The notes beneath the pieces were generated by a model. The model saw only the letters and a list, made by a program, of their open reading frames with translations, was not told the DNA's origin and ran no database searches. A DNA stretch of 64,000 nt, taken from NCBI RefSeq assembly GCF_027595985.1, contig NC_073304.1, positions 218,124,000 through 218,187,999 of the forward strand. The letters are read 5' to 3'. Position 1 is the first letter of the stretch. Each line of letters opens with the position of its first letter. This DNA comes from Sorex araneus (lineage: Eukaryota > Chordata > Mammalia > Eulipotyphla > Soricidae). Shown here piece by piece: positions 1 through 15,095 of this stretch. The position numbers and the translations under genes are program-made.

Positions 1-349
1 GGGTCTTGAGATGGTGGGGTGGTCCTTTTAGATCACTTAATTATCTGTTAGATAAGTAAAACTTAATGTAAAATGCCTCTTAATGAAAAATTTTTCTTAC
101 AAAATTGTTTTTACAATTCCTGATTAATAGACAACCCTTCCCACCCTCACACCAACCAAAAACCAACCAAACAAAAAACCCCAAACAAATCAAAAAACAA
201 AAAAACCAAATACCCTTGATTCAATCATGTTGCCTGTTAGGTGTCATTAATTCACTTGCGTTCATTCAAGAATCACTTAGTGAACACCAGTGTCTTACTT
301 GGCACTAAACTATTAGTGTGGATACAGTGAGGGAAGAAAATTGATGCCT

Positions 350-1045
350 TTTGAGCTTGTACTGTGAATAATGCTGATGTGAACACGGCATGTACAAATA
401 TCTCTTTAAGACCCTGACTCAAATTGTTTTTGGCTACAGACCCAGAATTGGGTTGATAAATTAGATTTGCTGGGTCATATGATAATTATATATTTAATTT
501 TAAAATCAATCCCATCTCCCTAGCAGCCCTCCCATTTACATGCCTATCCACAGGACACAAAACTTTGAATTTATCCACATCTCTGCCAAGATTTAAAAAA
601 AGTTTGTTTCTGAGGTAGGGCACACCTGAAGTGTTCAGAACTTACTCCTAGCTCTGTGCTCAGGGACCACTCCTGGTGCTCAGGGGACCACCTGGGTGGT
701 GGGGTTCAAATCTGGGTTGATGATATGTGAGGTAACAGCAGTAGCTATCTGGTCCTCAACATTTGTTATTTTAAAGTTGTTGTTGTTGTTTTTTTGGATA
801 GCAGTCATCCTAAATTGTGTGAAGTGGTATTTTTTAAAGTTTTGTTTTATATTTCTCTAATGATTCCTGATGTTTGAGCATCTTTCCATGCGGTTATTGG
901 CAATATCCAACTCGCTTCACTCTTTGCAACAATTGTTATTCAGCCTGTCAAGATGCGTTGTGTGCCATTTTGTTTTCTGGTCTTTCCTAAAAGCTTTTCA
1001 TATTACAAAACCTTACAGAGATTTTTTTAGATAAAAACTTACTGA
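350..1045 (-). mobile_element. Ancient L1 fragment (L1M-like), antisense
   Basis: On the plus strand this reads like the complement of old mammalian L1 ORF2: a tract resembling the usual 'atacccagaattgggttg...gctgggtcatatg' region, then 'ggatagcagtcatcctaa' and 'gaagtggtat' further right. A SINE splits it. There is no open frame; it is a decayed fossil. Family assignment is from memory of L1 consensus patterns, so moderate. Confidence 0.55.
602..765 (-). mobile_element. Old tRNA-type SINE, nested in L1 relic
   Basis: Reverse-orientation SINE body: 'gggcacacctgaagtgttcag', 'tactcctagctctgtgctcaggg' and the degenerate complement of the B box ('ggggttcaaatctgggtt'). Divergent from the young consensus and without a clear target-site duplication, so an old copy. 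Confidence 0.55.
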
Positions 1046-1805
1046 GTGTTCCTTTTCCTAAGGGATCCTGAGCTTGGTCATGGCTCGGTTGGAATTTAAA
1101 CCTATTTTCATGATTTTTAAGCAGTTTTCATGAAATAAGGTGTTTTGAGTAGGACAGATTAATACCAAACTTAAGTATGTATTTGTTTTTTTCTTGGCTA
1201 AAATCCTGAAGGAGATATCTGTTTTCACAACATCACTCAGATTATTCTTCAAGATAATAATGCCCACCACTCACACTAATTCACAATAATTCCTTCCACT
1301 TATAATAGGCTGGAAAGAGCTCTTATTCAAGTTGGGATGTGGTTGGCATTTGTAGGAACTACGTGACAACTCAAAGAATTGTTCCTCCATTGGCATAGTT
1401 TCTGTGTACAACCTTAATCATAAAGTAGCCTTCAAAAAATTCTTCCCATTTTTCAGAATGAACTTATTCCTGTTGTGATCTCTTATTTCTCTTCATCACT
1501 GAAGAACACAACTAGAGAACTTGCATCGTGATCAGGCTGACCGCAGTCAGAGCTTTTAGGGACGGCCAACCATCTTATGAATTAAGGCCAATCCTCTGGG
1601 CCTCTTCACTTCCTCTCATGGACTTCTTGATACATATTATTGGATTTAAGATTCACAGGATTAGGTTAGTCATAATCCTTTGTGACACACTCTCACCATT
1701 ATTCCATCGTCTGAAATTTAGTTTTTTGCAGCCTTGGGACAGCAACCTGACCTTATTCTTGACTGCTTGGCAGATTACATTAACAATCACCTACGGTAAC
1801 AAATT
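1046..1805. other. Unassigned intergenic sequence
   Basis: AT-rich sequence. Short open frames occur but have no splice context, codon pattern or recognisable motif. I see no gene or named repeat here. Confidence 0.5.
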
Positions 1806-2042
1806 ATTGTGATATTTCTTTTTATTTTTGTTTATTTTTATTATTTTTATATTTTATTTTTTGGAGTCACATCTGGCAATGCGCAGGGGTTGGTTGCTCC
1901 TGGCTCAGAGGTTACTCCTGGATCTGAACTCAGGAAACTCCTAGTGGTGCTTAAGGGACTGCATGGGATGCCGGGGATCAAACCCAATTCAGCCACCTGC
2001 AAGGCAGGTACCTTACCCACTGTACTATTGCTGAGCCCCTTG
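1806..2042 (-). mobile_element. tRNA-type SINE, antisense
   Basis: A T-rich stretch (complement of the A tail, to about 1862) is followed by 'ggagtcacatctggcaatgc', the complement of the B box near 1976-1990, and 'actgtactattgctgagcccc', the complement of the tRNA-like head. Moderately diverged, with a small internal duplication near 1887-1915. Confidence 0.75.
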
Positions 2043-2104
2043 TTTTCATTTCTATAGAATCACGTTTATCTAGCCAGTAAATATATTTATTTAAAGATGA
2101 ACAG

Positions 2105-2265
2105 GATTCTATTTCTTTATTTCTTACTCTATGTGCTGAACATTATTTTAAGGAGATCATAGGTCTGAACTTATTTTATTTCTCACAATAATCTGGTATG
2201 AGTTAGCTATTATTCCTGTTGTATGGACAAGAAAACAGAGTCTCAGAGGGTGGAGTAATCGGTAC
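2105..2265. repeat. MIR-like ancient SINE relic
   Basis: Reads like the MIR core: 'tttctcacaataatctggtatg', then 'acaagaaaacagagtctcagag'. These are the usual MIR landmarks (regional decline in position, then the gaaactgaggc-like box), heavily mutated. Confidence 0.4.
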
Positions 2266-2559
2266 AATCTTTCTGGGTAAACTTGTCCGTGTAAATTTAT
2301 GTTCACATGAATTGCAAGTGTGTGCCAGGAAACGAATCCCAGGAATTATTGACTTTGAGACACATGCTTATAACTGCAAATAAGCTCTTCCACCAGTTCC
2401 CACTCTTGATGCAATCTAGATGGAAGATGTTGGATGGACCTTACTTAGTTACCCTTACTCAAACTATTTATCCCATAATGCTGACTATAAATAAAGTCAC
2501 TTCATACACAAGGAAAAAATATCAAGTCATTATGAATAACCAGATCAGAGTGTAAAGCT

Positions 2560-2735
2560 TTTGTTTATGGTCTACATCCATTGGTGCTCAAGGTTTACTT
2601 CTGGCTCTGTGCTTAAGGATCACTCCTGGAGCGCTCAGAGGATTTTATGGGGTGCTGGAGATAAAACCTGGGTCTGCTGCATGCAAGGCAAGAATCTTAC
2701 CTACCTGCTGTACTATCACTCCAACCATCCTTCCC
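2560..2735 (-). mobile_element. tRNA-type SINE, antisense
   Basis: Carries 'ggtttacttctggctctgtgc', 'ggatcactcctggagcgctc', a degenerate B-box complement and 'tactatcactccaacc' at the head end. Old copy with scattered substitutions. Confidence 0.65.
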
Positions 2736-2739
2736 AGCT

Positions 2740-3165
2740 CACCCCATGGTGCAAAGCTTTAAGTCCTATAGCAACATTGTAGGATAACATTGGGTTTTTC
2801 CTTTCAGCCTTGCTGCAGGGAATTTAGGTTTATCCGGTTACGCCCATCACAGTGCTCCCGAGACACTCCCATTCCTTTGTTTATCTGTAAACTCTTTTCT
2901 GCACTCTCCTTCCCAACCAGTTAATCACGTTTTCCCTAATCAAATTCTGTTAGCTTGCAAGATCAGATCCTTCTAAGGACTCTGAACTTGTATTGTAAGT
3001 TAGTGTCTTTTGCATAGTTTACCTTAAAGCAATGTCCTTTCTGTATGGACACAGGAAGACAGTTAATATTATGCTTTGTAACTTGGGAGTTGATTGACTC
3101 CAGTAATATTTACTCCTGGGCATCTGCTTTCTCTACTCAGTTGCCTTTAGTTCCTAGCACTCCAA
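2740..3165. other. Unassigned intergenic sequence
   Basis: No coding signal, tandem repeat or known element is visible. Confidence 0.45.
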
Positions 3166-3169
3166 AAGC

Positions 3170-4015
3170 AGGGTCCCGACGAGGGACAGAATGGACCCAG
3201 GGCAAGCTGTGAGCTATGTGGCATCGAAATGGGCCAGGCCAAAGCGCCACAATACACAACTATAAGTTGAGGGCATGATCATGAAGAAATGCTGTCATGA
3301 TCCAAAAGTAGCAACGAGATTAAGATCCTGCTGGGGTTAGGAAGACTAACCTGACCTGAGGACTGTGTTCTGGAATATATAGTGAATGTCCCCAGGAAGA
3401 ACCAAACTTTAAGTTTATATCTCTTACTGTGCTTATACAGAATGACATTGCTAGAAATATTTGAAGTAGATTTACTACAACTATTTAAGTGGATTACTAG
3501 TTGAGGAAAGAAGAAAGGGACACAGCCTCGTTGGGATCCCACCCTTGAGCAGATCTCCTAGTAATCTGAAGTAATCTCTTTAGATGAAATTTTGTTAATC
3601 TCCTTGAGGAGTGGTCTTAACCCTCTTTGTTGATTTGTTAATGTTCAACCCACCTTTGTGTTACCACTCTATGTGATTGCTATATAAACTAAGACTGTAG
3701 GAGAAGTAAGGGGAAGACACAGAAGCAGAGCACAAGGTGAAAGAGAAACAGGGAGTCATTGGAGCCAGAAGCAGGGGAAAGAAAGAGCACAAAGTGAGTC
3801 AGAAGTAAGAGTCAGAGTCACAAGTAAGAGCGAGAAGGGCTGAGAGACAGAAGCAGAAAGGGAATGGATATTGGAATAAAATTGCAATTGATACTGACCA
3901 GCAGGGCCCTCATTCGTTCCTTCGCCTACCTATCACCATTGATCTCCCCGGGGTGGGGGGAAAGGCATGAGACTACCTAACGCAGGCGGCAGAAGAGAGA
4001 TAGAGAGTGAGTGCC
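3170..4015 (+). mobile_element. LTR-like block, possible solo LTR of an endogenous retrovirus
   Basis: The layout resembles a U3-R-U5 unit: a long upstream part, a TATA-type motif 'tgctatataaact' near 3680, a purine-rich stretch of about 200 bp, then 'gaataaaattgc' near 3874 followed by a C/T-rich segment. No gag, pol or env sequence lies beside it, so if retroviral it is a solo LTR. TG/CA ends and the short duplication could not be fixed, so boundaries are approximate. It could instead be unique sequence with a chance TATA motif. Confidence 0.35.
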
Positions 4016-4199
4016 ACTGACCTTTTGTGAATACACACATTATGCAAAAAGTTTGGAGAAACAAGCTTTTGCTATCTTTGCTGTTTAAGATTCCCTGTCA
4101 AAATGACTTGCATATCAGGGAACTGCAACACTTTTATAAACTATAAGGTTATAGGATTTAAAAAATTAATAGCCACATGATAAATATCTATAGCAAATT

Positions 4200-4556
4200 A
4201 GTGATCCATATATATATGGATGGAGCTTATTTATTTATATATTTGATGGAGTTCAGACAGTAGGAAACAAATCATAGACAGTAAAATATATATATACACC
4301 TCTCAGAGAGCCCGGCAAGCTACTGAGAGTATCCTGCCCAGATGGGCAGAGCATGGCAAGCCACCCGTGGTGTATTCGATATGCCAAAAACAGTAACGAT
4401 AGGTCTCATTCCCCTGATCCTGAAAGAGCCTCCAATCATTGGGAAAGACAAGTAAGGAGAGGCTGCTAAAATCTCAGGAATGGGAAGAATAGAGATGTTA
4501 CTGGTGCCCACTCGAGTAAATTGATGAACAATGGGATGACAGTGATACAGTGATAT
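4200..4556 (+). mobile_element. Headless SINE of the RTE-tail family with AT-rich leader
   Basis: Starts with an AT-rich leader (4225-4290) that also occurs inside the composite element near 49250 ('tttgatggagttcagacagt' here). It then joins the body of the second SINE family: 'gagagcccggcaagctactg', 'gatatgccaaaaacagtaac' and a tail 'gatgttactggtgcccactc' ending in tgatacagtgat. The tRNA-like head is missing, and about 75 bp are present between 'taggtctcat' and 'agagatgtta' that other copies lack. Confidence 0.7.
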
Positions 4557-4790
4557 CTGTTCTTATTAAAAATAATCAATTTTTAGACAAACCCCTGATT
4601 TCAGAGTACGGTGAAGAGAGTGGTGTTTTTGTAGTACTTATTTAAAAAATGACATACAGTATCATATATAGCTATAGCATAATGGTTCAGCAAATATTTA
4701 TCGTAAAATAGTACCATAAGTTTAGTTGACATTCTTCAAGATAATATTTAAGAGATAAAGAAGTTATTTCATTAAAGAATTTAATTGCTT

Positions 4791-4953
4791 GGGGGCTGGA
4801 GTGATAGCACAGCGGGTAGGGCGTTTGCCTTGCACGCGGCCGACCCGGGTTCGAATCCCAGCATCCCATATGGTCCCCTGAGCACCGCCAGGGGTGATTC
4901 CTGAGTGCATGAGCCAGGAGTGACCCCTGTGCATCGCCGGGTGTGACCCAAAA

Positions 4954-4985
<32 letters not shown>
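4791..4985 (+). mobile_element. Young A-tailed shrew SINE (family A)
   Basis: Full-length: head 'gctggagtgatagcacagcg' containing an A box, B box 'gggttcgaatccc', body, 'gtgtgacccaaaaagc' and a pure A tail of about 30 bases. It is flanked by a 17-bp target-site duplication, aaagaatttaattgctt (4774-4790 and 4986-5002), the hallmark of L1-type retroposition. The near-consensus body and long A tail suggest a recent insertion. Confidence 0.95.
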
Positions 4986-4990
<5 letters not shown>

Positions 4991-5002
4991 ATTTAATTGC
5001 TT

Positions 5003-5484
5003 AAGAAGTTGCTAGAAGATGAAAAAAGGCAAGAGAGTCCTCCCAAAGGACTCTTGGGAGGAAGAGGGGAATACTGATGATGGGTATGGTGTTGGAATTA
5101 TGTCCACGAGAAACCATTATTAATAGTATTGTAAACAAAAAAATTAAAAAGATAGGACCCAGGTGATTCAATACTTTCAGGAATGAATGTTTGGATTACC
5201 ATTCAATTAGATTAAGAACCGACTAGTTGAGATCCTGGGTTACAGGTGGTGGGGAAAACTGGGTATAAGAGACAAAGTTTAGTAACAGCTACAATGATCT
5301 TATAACTACATACTTGCATTTATGTTAAATTAGCTATCATTGTATAAGAAAATACTTTTTTTTCTGCAATGAGGCAGATGACCATCTTGACTTATGAATA
5401 ATACTCTAGGTTCTGTAGACTTAACCCGATACATAATATTTTTAAAGACAGTGTTTGGGAAAAGCAATCAGTGTGTATATATAT

Positions 5485-5523
<39 letters not shown>

Positions 5524-6584
5524 GTGTTCAAAGACTCCTTCTGTAGCAATCTTTCAGATTGAGGACTTTACACTGAGGCATGTTGAAATTTCTACAGTGA
5601 ACCTTGGAGGATTGGACATGCTCACTAGTCCATATATGAAAAGACATGTGTAAAAAAATGGAGAGTCTGAACACTTGTAACACCAAGTCATAAAAACTTG
5701 GCTATAGGAAGTTCATTCATATTCAAATAGGGCTTCAGCCATCAGTTTGGGAGACAGAGGGTAGGCTTTCCTACCAAGCAAATGGTCTGGGGCTTAGGTC
5801 CTAGGGAAAACTGGAACTCAGGATGGATACCAAGGAAGGTTGCCTCTTGGTGGCCACTGAGAATTCCAGAGTCTGTCAGGAATTATAAGATAGTCTTAGG
5901 ACCATAAGATAACACTGGATCTTTGTACCCCATATACTGGCTGAATACTAAGCATTACGAGTACATTGGGCTCTTATCAACAGAAGGATGTGATGGGGTT
6001 GACCCTGCAAATACCAGGTCTTTAGTGCTGATCACTGAGCAGGGTTGGCAAAGGCAAGAATATAGAAGGAATCCTTTGGTGAAAGTGGCATCACCCTCTC
6101 TGGATCCTGCTTCTCTTCATCTGACAGACCCCCAATGCTTCTGTTGGGGTGCTATGATTTTAATGGGCAATTAAGTTAGATAATTGATTAGCTATTGCAA
6201 TTGAGTTAATACTGCTAATAGAAAGACTATAAGGACAGGTAAATGTGAGGAGTAATCCCTAAATATGAAATTGCTAATGAACTTGATTGGGGGGTCTTCT
6301 ATGAGATACTTCAGAATTTCCAAGATTGATTTAATTTTGAAGTCAATGAACTGTGAGCTTCTCACAGGGTGTGTGTCTTTAGGAAAGAGTAAGACTGGGG
6401 AACTCAATGAGATTACTTGACACTGGTTCAATGTACTACAAGAGTAAATCACAGCGGCCATAATCCCATCTTAGAATCTGTGGATAACTCAGTCTTCACC
6501 ATAAAACCATACCCATGCAGTAAGCAACCTCAAGGTTAAAAACAGGAGCTAATGCCAATAAGGACCATTCAGACAAAATCAAAT
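5003..6584. other. Intergenic sequence downstream of KRT10
   Basis: Contains a TG microsatellite (5470-5520) and otherwise unique-looking sequence. No splice-flanked open frame or known repeat was recognised. It lies just beyond the KRT10 polyadenylation site. Confidence 0.5.
5470..5520. repeat. (TG)n microsatellite
   Basis: About 20 TG units preceded by imperfect TATG units. The short ORFs made of alternating Cys/Val across it are artefacts of the repeat. Confidence 0.95.
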
Positions 6585-6926
6585 TGTTTGCAGCAGTAAG
6601 AAAGTTTATTGAAATTCGTTAGTAAATGAGAACAGAAAGGCATTTTTTTTTTCTTTTTGCATCTGAAGAACACTTTCTGGTAAAGTAAAGAGAAGAACTA
6701 CAGAAACCACAAAACACTGCTGAGACACTCATTTCCAGGGGTGACCATTTGCATAGACCATTCAGACTGCAGGTGTCACTGGAGCTTTCGCCAGCAAACT
6801 TGCAGGGTCGCTGTGCTCTCCATGCCTCAGTAGAAATGCTTCTTGGTTTCCGATTCAACAAAAGATGAAAGGACTCTACCATCAGGTGCCACCTCTTCAA
6901 TAATCGTCTTGATTACCCTGGTTTTA
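6585..6926 (-). other. KRT10: KRT10 3' UTR (exon 8, non-coding part)
   Basis: Follows the KRT10 stop codon. Its first 100 bases (6925 down to 6827) hold an out-of-frame but open stretch reading KTRVIKTIIEEV... to ...ETKKHFY then TGA. This is homologous to the ordinary type I keratin C-terminus still used by KRT12, so this part of the UTR is a former, or alternatively used, coding frame. The 3' end is inferred from the AATAAA at 6605-6610. Confidence 0.8.
6605..6610 (-). promoter_or_regulatory. KRT10: KRT10 polyadenylation signal AATAAA
   Basis: TTTATT on the plus strand is AATAAA on the gene strand, about 320 bp after the stop codon. The flanking context 'tttcaataaact' is the same as at KRT12. 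Confidence 0.85.
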
Positions 6927-10906
<3,980 letters not shown>

Positions 10907-10968
10907 GGTGCTGCTGATGAGATCAGGGAGTGAATGCCTGCTACCACGGACAGGGACCAGGGACAGCC

Positions 10969-10976
10969 TTTATATA
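10969..10976 (-). promoter_or_regulatory. KRT10: KRT10 TATA box
   Basis: TATATAAA on the gene strand, 63 bp upstream of the ATG. A start site about 30 bp downstream (near 10940) would give a 5' UTR of roughly 35 bp. KRT12 has the same geometry. Confidence 0.85.
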
Positions 10977-11236
10977 CGCAGAGGGTGTGTCTCACCGGTC
11001 CCACAGGCTGCTTACGTGCATGGTTTTCTTTCTGCCAATTTAGCATCTTTGGCTGATGATTGCATAAATTATCTTCAGTAATAACCAAACCCAGTATGGA
11101 TGATCCTAAATTTGCCTGGAGAACAAAACAGGATTTTGCTATGTTGAAACTGAAGTTGGGTGTAGTTCATCGTGAGCGCAGGTTTCATTAAGCTTTGCCC
11201 ACCTTTTTTGAAGAACACTGGGCAACTTTCAAAATC

Positions 11237-11272
<36 letters not shown>

Positions 11273-11520
11273 TTGGCACCAACTTACATGATGTAGAATG
11301 GTTGTAAACTTTGGGAAAAAGAAGTTAGTTACAAACTAATAGCTAAAGTAAGATTTTTGAAATTCACATGTTAGCTGATTGGAATAGCAATTAAGCATAA
11401 AGTCTGACAGAAATATGGCATAATAGGTATCTCATGGAAAACTGAAAAAGGGAAACATTATGAAAAACTTAATTGATATTCAAGAGTTGCCTCATATAAA
11501 AAATAAAGTAATAAAGGAAC
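10977..11520. other. KRT10 upstream flank with AT dinucleotide tract
   Basis: Proximal 5' flank of KRT10. It holds a near-palindromic (AT)n tract at 11236-11273. No further gene. Regulatory elements are expected here, but I cannot assign any with confidence beyond the TATA box. Confidence 0.5.
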
Positions 11521-11521
11521 A

Positions 11522-11692
11522 AGTTTGTTTTTCTGGCCATACCTGGCAATGCTCAGGGCTTACTCCTGGGTCTGTGCTCAGGGATCACTCACGGTGGGCT
11601 CGGGAGACCATGTATGGTGCCAGGGATTAAACCCAGGTTAACTCTGAGCAAGGCAAGTGCCCTACCTGCTGTACTAGCACTCCAGCTAAAAA
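11522..11692 (-). mobile_element. tRNA-type SINE, antisense
   Basis: Has 'ctggcaatgctcagggctta', 'gtgctcagggatcactc', the B-box complement 'gggattaaacccagg' and 'tactagcactccagct' at the head end. Middle-aged copy. Confidence 0.75.
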
Positions 11693-11852
11693 AACCCACA
11701 AGTTTGTGACTGTGTGCAATTTTAAGGAGTACTTTATTTGGAAAATGAGAGTACATTAATATTTTGAAATAAGCAGTGACCCAGAGGGTATAGCTAAAAT
11801 TTTTAGGTTTAATGGTAAGTTTCTTTTTAATATTAAAAAGTCTGAAATCTAG

Positions 11853-12022
11853 GGATCTTGGAGGGACTAAAGGGATGAGGCACTTGCCTTGCATTTGATG
11901 GAACCAAGTTCAATCCGTGGCACTGCAGATGGTCTACAACACATACATACCAGGAATGATTCCTGAGCATAGAGCTGGGACTGAGAGTAAAGCACTGTCA
12001 GGCATAGTCCCAAAAGTTAAAA
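11853..12022 (+). mobile_element. Old tRNA-type SINE
   Basis: Degenerate head ('gagggactaaagggatgagg'), 'cacttgccttgcat', B box remnant 'aagttcaatccgtgg', then 'gaatgattcctgagcataga'. Strongly diverged. Confidence 0.55.
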
Positions 12023-12780
12023 AATAGCTGAAATATATTGAAGTTATTCTGGATTTTTTAAAGTTTAAATTTAGTAAAGGCTATGTGAACACCATATGCG
12101 GAAATTTGTCGCACATAGCATGAAAAACTAGCTTCCAGCTAAAAAATAATTTGATTGAAAGGGGAAATTTTAGGTACGATTTAATTGTGAGTAAAATTTT
12201 TCTTGGAAGACTATAAACCTAGGTCAGAGAATAATAATTGCTCCAAAAAGTACGAACAAGATTGCCAACATGTTTTCAAGCTAGATTTAGTCTTCAAGAA
12301 AACTATTTCTTGGATGTACTATGTTAGAATTTCATATAAAAGTTCATCTAGTGAAGCAATTAATTGTGACTTTAGCACATCATATAAAATTTATATACCT
12401 GCTATAGGTTATACATTTGCTATTATTTAAAAATGTATTACATATTTATATGAACATATATAGTTTATAGTTGTATAGTACTGGTTGTTATGCTGTGATT
12501 TTATAATCTCTGAAAGAAGCTGAGATAGTGGTGATAGTTAATATCTCTAGTTTATAGAAAAGGAAGTTGAAGGTGATAAAGATTATGATTTTGCTTAAAG
12601 TTACATAATAGGTGGCTAAACTGAGAACAGTTGAAACTTGATCTCTGCACACTTGGATTTTGATTCTTTATACTTTATCAGTGTGATTTCTATTCTGCCA
12701 TGTTCTCTGACTATGGTGGATTTCATCTGATAGTACTAAGTACTTTTATTTCTTACCACAAAACTTTTCTTTGTCGTCAA
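12023..12780. other. Intergenic sequence with MIR-like relic
   Basis: AT-rich, no gene. The part from about 12500 to 12680 resembles an old MIR ('tagtttatagaaaaggaagttgaagg ...' in pattern), but weakly. Confidence 0.4.
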
Positions 12781-12782
12781 AG

Positions 12783-12952
12783 CAACAATGCAGCAGGAAA
12801 GGCACTTGTCTTGCATGTAGCCACCCCGGGTTCAATCCCCAGCCTCTCATACGGTACCCTGAGCACCACTGGAAGTGGTTTCTGAGTATGAAACCAGGAG
12901 CAGTAACCCCTGAGCATTGCTGGGTATGGCCTCCAAACCAAAATCTAAAACA
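12783..12952 (+). mobile_element. Old tRNA-type SINE
   Basis: Contains 'cacttgtcttgcatgtagcc', B box 'gggttcaatccccag', 'ccctgagcaccactgg', 'taacccctgagcattgctgg' and an A-rich end with C interruptions. The head is damaged. Confidence 0.7.
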
Positions 12953-14232
12953 AAACCCCTTTTCGATCCATAAAAATGAAACAAAAATACTTAGAAAGAT
13001 GAAAATGTTGAAAGGGTATGTGATTTGGCACCCATTCTCCCATCACTGATTATCTTTCAAGTTTATGACTGCACATTCCGGTTTGTCAAACTGGAGAAAT
13101 AGCTTCTGCAGGGAAAGGGAATGTGTTTGGAAGCAGCAGTGAAGAGCTGGTTGTGAGAGCGAGGTTACTACCCAACACAGTGCCGCTCCTCCAACTTGTT
13201 AGTACATGCAAGTGGGGCAGCAGATGGGAGAGAAAAATGAAACCCAACCATGGGAATTGATCCTTGATGAAGATAACAACACAGTAAAGGAAAGCTATGA
13301 TAAACCAAGGTAGACAAAAAGATTCCAGTAAGTTCAGAGAGGATGGTAAAGCCTTGATATTAATGAAAACAAGTTGGAAAGAAAGCACGTCAGAATGGGA
13401 TCAGTTTTACCTGAAATCATCACAAATTTTGAATCTTGATCTGAAAATTTTTGCTTAGTATTAGCTTTTATTCCCTCCATCTCCACCCACTCTGAGGTGG
13501 GAAAATATAAAATCTCAGCCTAGTTGTGTTACTTAACAAATAGTTTGAAGAGACCTGATTAATCAAATTAAATAAAATAATATGTGAGATAAAACTTTGC
13601 ATAAAATTACATTGGACAAATATAGAGAAGGTCTTCAAATGCTGATTCCCTTATAAACCAACTCCAACTTCAATATTATAATAAAATATTACTTAATAAT
13701 TTGTATTATTCTAAAAATTAATTTGTTGGGTTTGAGCTGACATTTGTTAAAATGTGTCTTTGGCATAAGTGAAATTAAGAGTGTCATGGCATAGTTCTAC
13801 AACTAAAATGGATGAAAATTTGTGACTATCAGTTCTTTTTTGTGGCTCTCTACATTTGCCTGCAGTAATCAATGCTCTGTAACTGTAATTTTACTATTCT
13901 CATTTTAAAAATTGTGTCCCTATGGATGGTAGATGAAGTGTTTAAGACAATAAATGAGGTTTTGTTCCTGCCCTTAAGGATTGTACCAAGTCATTACAAC
14001 TTAATTGAGACATAACATACATTATCAACTTAAGTGCTGTGGAAAAGGTAATTGAAGTTGGAAGGAAGTGGTGATCATCTACAATGTTCTAGATGGCTTA
14101 TCTTCCTTTAATACTCTCCCAATATCTCTGATAGGTATTATTTTTCTAATTTCTAATTTTAGAGTTGAAAAAAATTAAACCTTAGGAAGCTTCTGAAATT
14201 TTCTCAGAGAAACACAACTAGTTTATATTAGA
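12953..14232. other. Intergenic sequence, no gene seen
   Basis: Mostly unique, AT-rich sequence. 14090-14225 has a faint MIR-like pattern. No splice-flanked ORF is supported. Confidence 0.45.
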
Positions 14233-14242
14233 ATTTGATTGT

Positions 14243-14418
14243 TGGGGCTGGAGCGATAGCACAGCAGGTAGGGCATTTGCCTTGCACGCGGCCCACCCGG
14301 GTTCGATCCCCAGCATCCCATATGGTCCCTGAGTACCTCCAGGAGTAATTCCTGAGTGCAGAGCCAGGAGTAACCCCTGTGCAGAGCCAGGTGTGACCCA
14401 AAAAGCAAAAAAAAAAAT
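14243..14418 (+). mobile_element. A-tailed shrew SINE (family A)
   Basis: Full-length, close to consensus, from 'ggggctggagcgatagcaca' through B box 'gggttcgatcccc' to 'gtgtgacccaaaaagc' and a short A tail. The flanking 'ttgattgtt' on each side fits a target-site duplication. Confidence 0.93.
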
Positions 14419-14919
14419 TTTGATTGTTAATTCAGAGATAATACTGTTTTAAAAACAATGTGTTCCCACTGTAATCCCGATGAGTAATGAATCTTACAAG
14501 GGTTGTTGTAATGGGGAAATGGAATAACCTACAGTCTAATGGATCAGTTGGAATTTAAGCTGAGCCTTATGGAAGGTGGGTAGAATTTTTTGGGGGGTGA
14601 TTTTAGCTGGAACATATAACCCATATTATGAATTCATGTGACAGTTTTTATTATTTGCAATATTTCCTGGGAATATATCAAAGGTTAAGATATAATTTCC
14701 ATCCCTTAAAGTGTTTTTGTTTACTTAGAGAGGCAAACAGACATAAACATAAACCAGAGATAATGGTATAGAGTATTCTAGGCTACATTTGATGTATGGA
14801 AAAATATTAAAGGGGTGCAGAGAGGAATCCTAACAGTATGGGGTTTGTATTGTATTGTTTGTATGTATATCTTTGATATCTGTAAGAACAGTAGTGAAAA
14901 AAAATGGAATAGTGAATTC
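14419..14919. other. Unassigned intergenic sequence
   Basis: No gene or clear repeat. Confidence 0.4.
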
Positions 14920-15095
14920 AACTTGTTTGTTTTGTTTTGGGGCCACACTTGTGGTGCTCAGGGGTTACTCCTGGCTCTGCACTCAGGTTATTCCTGGAGG
15001 TGCTTTGGGGTATCATATGGGATGCTGGGATTGAACCCTGGTTGGCTGCATGCAAGGCAAATACCCTACTCACTGTGCTATCACTGTGACCCCCG
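14920..15095 (-). mobile_element. tRNA-type SINE, antisense
   Basis: Begins with (TTTG)n as tail complement, then 'ggccacacttgtggtgctca', 'ttactcctggctctgcactc', the B-box complement 'gggattgaaccctgg' and 'gctatcactgtgaccccc'. Confidence 0.8.

Noticed and set aside
4800-4860. tRNA gene candidates at SINE heads
   Set aside because: A and B boxes are present but the heads do not form a cloverleaf, and they continue into the SINE body and A tail.
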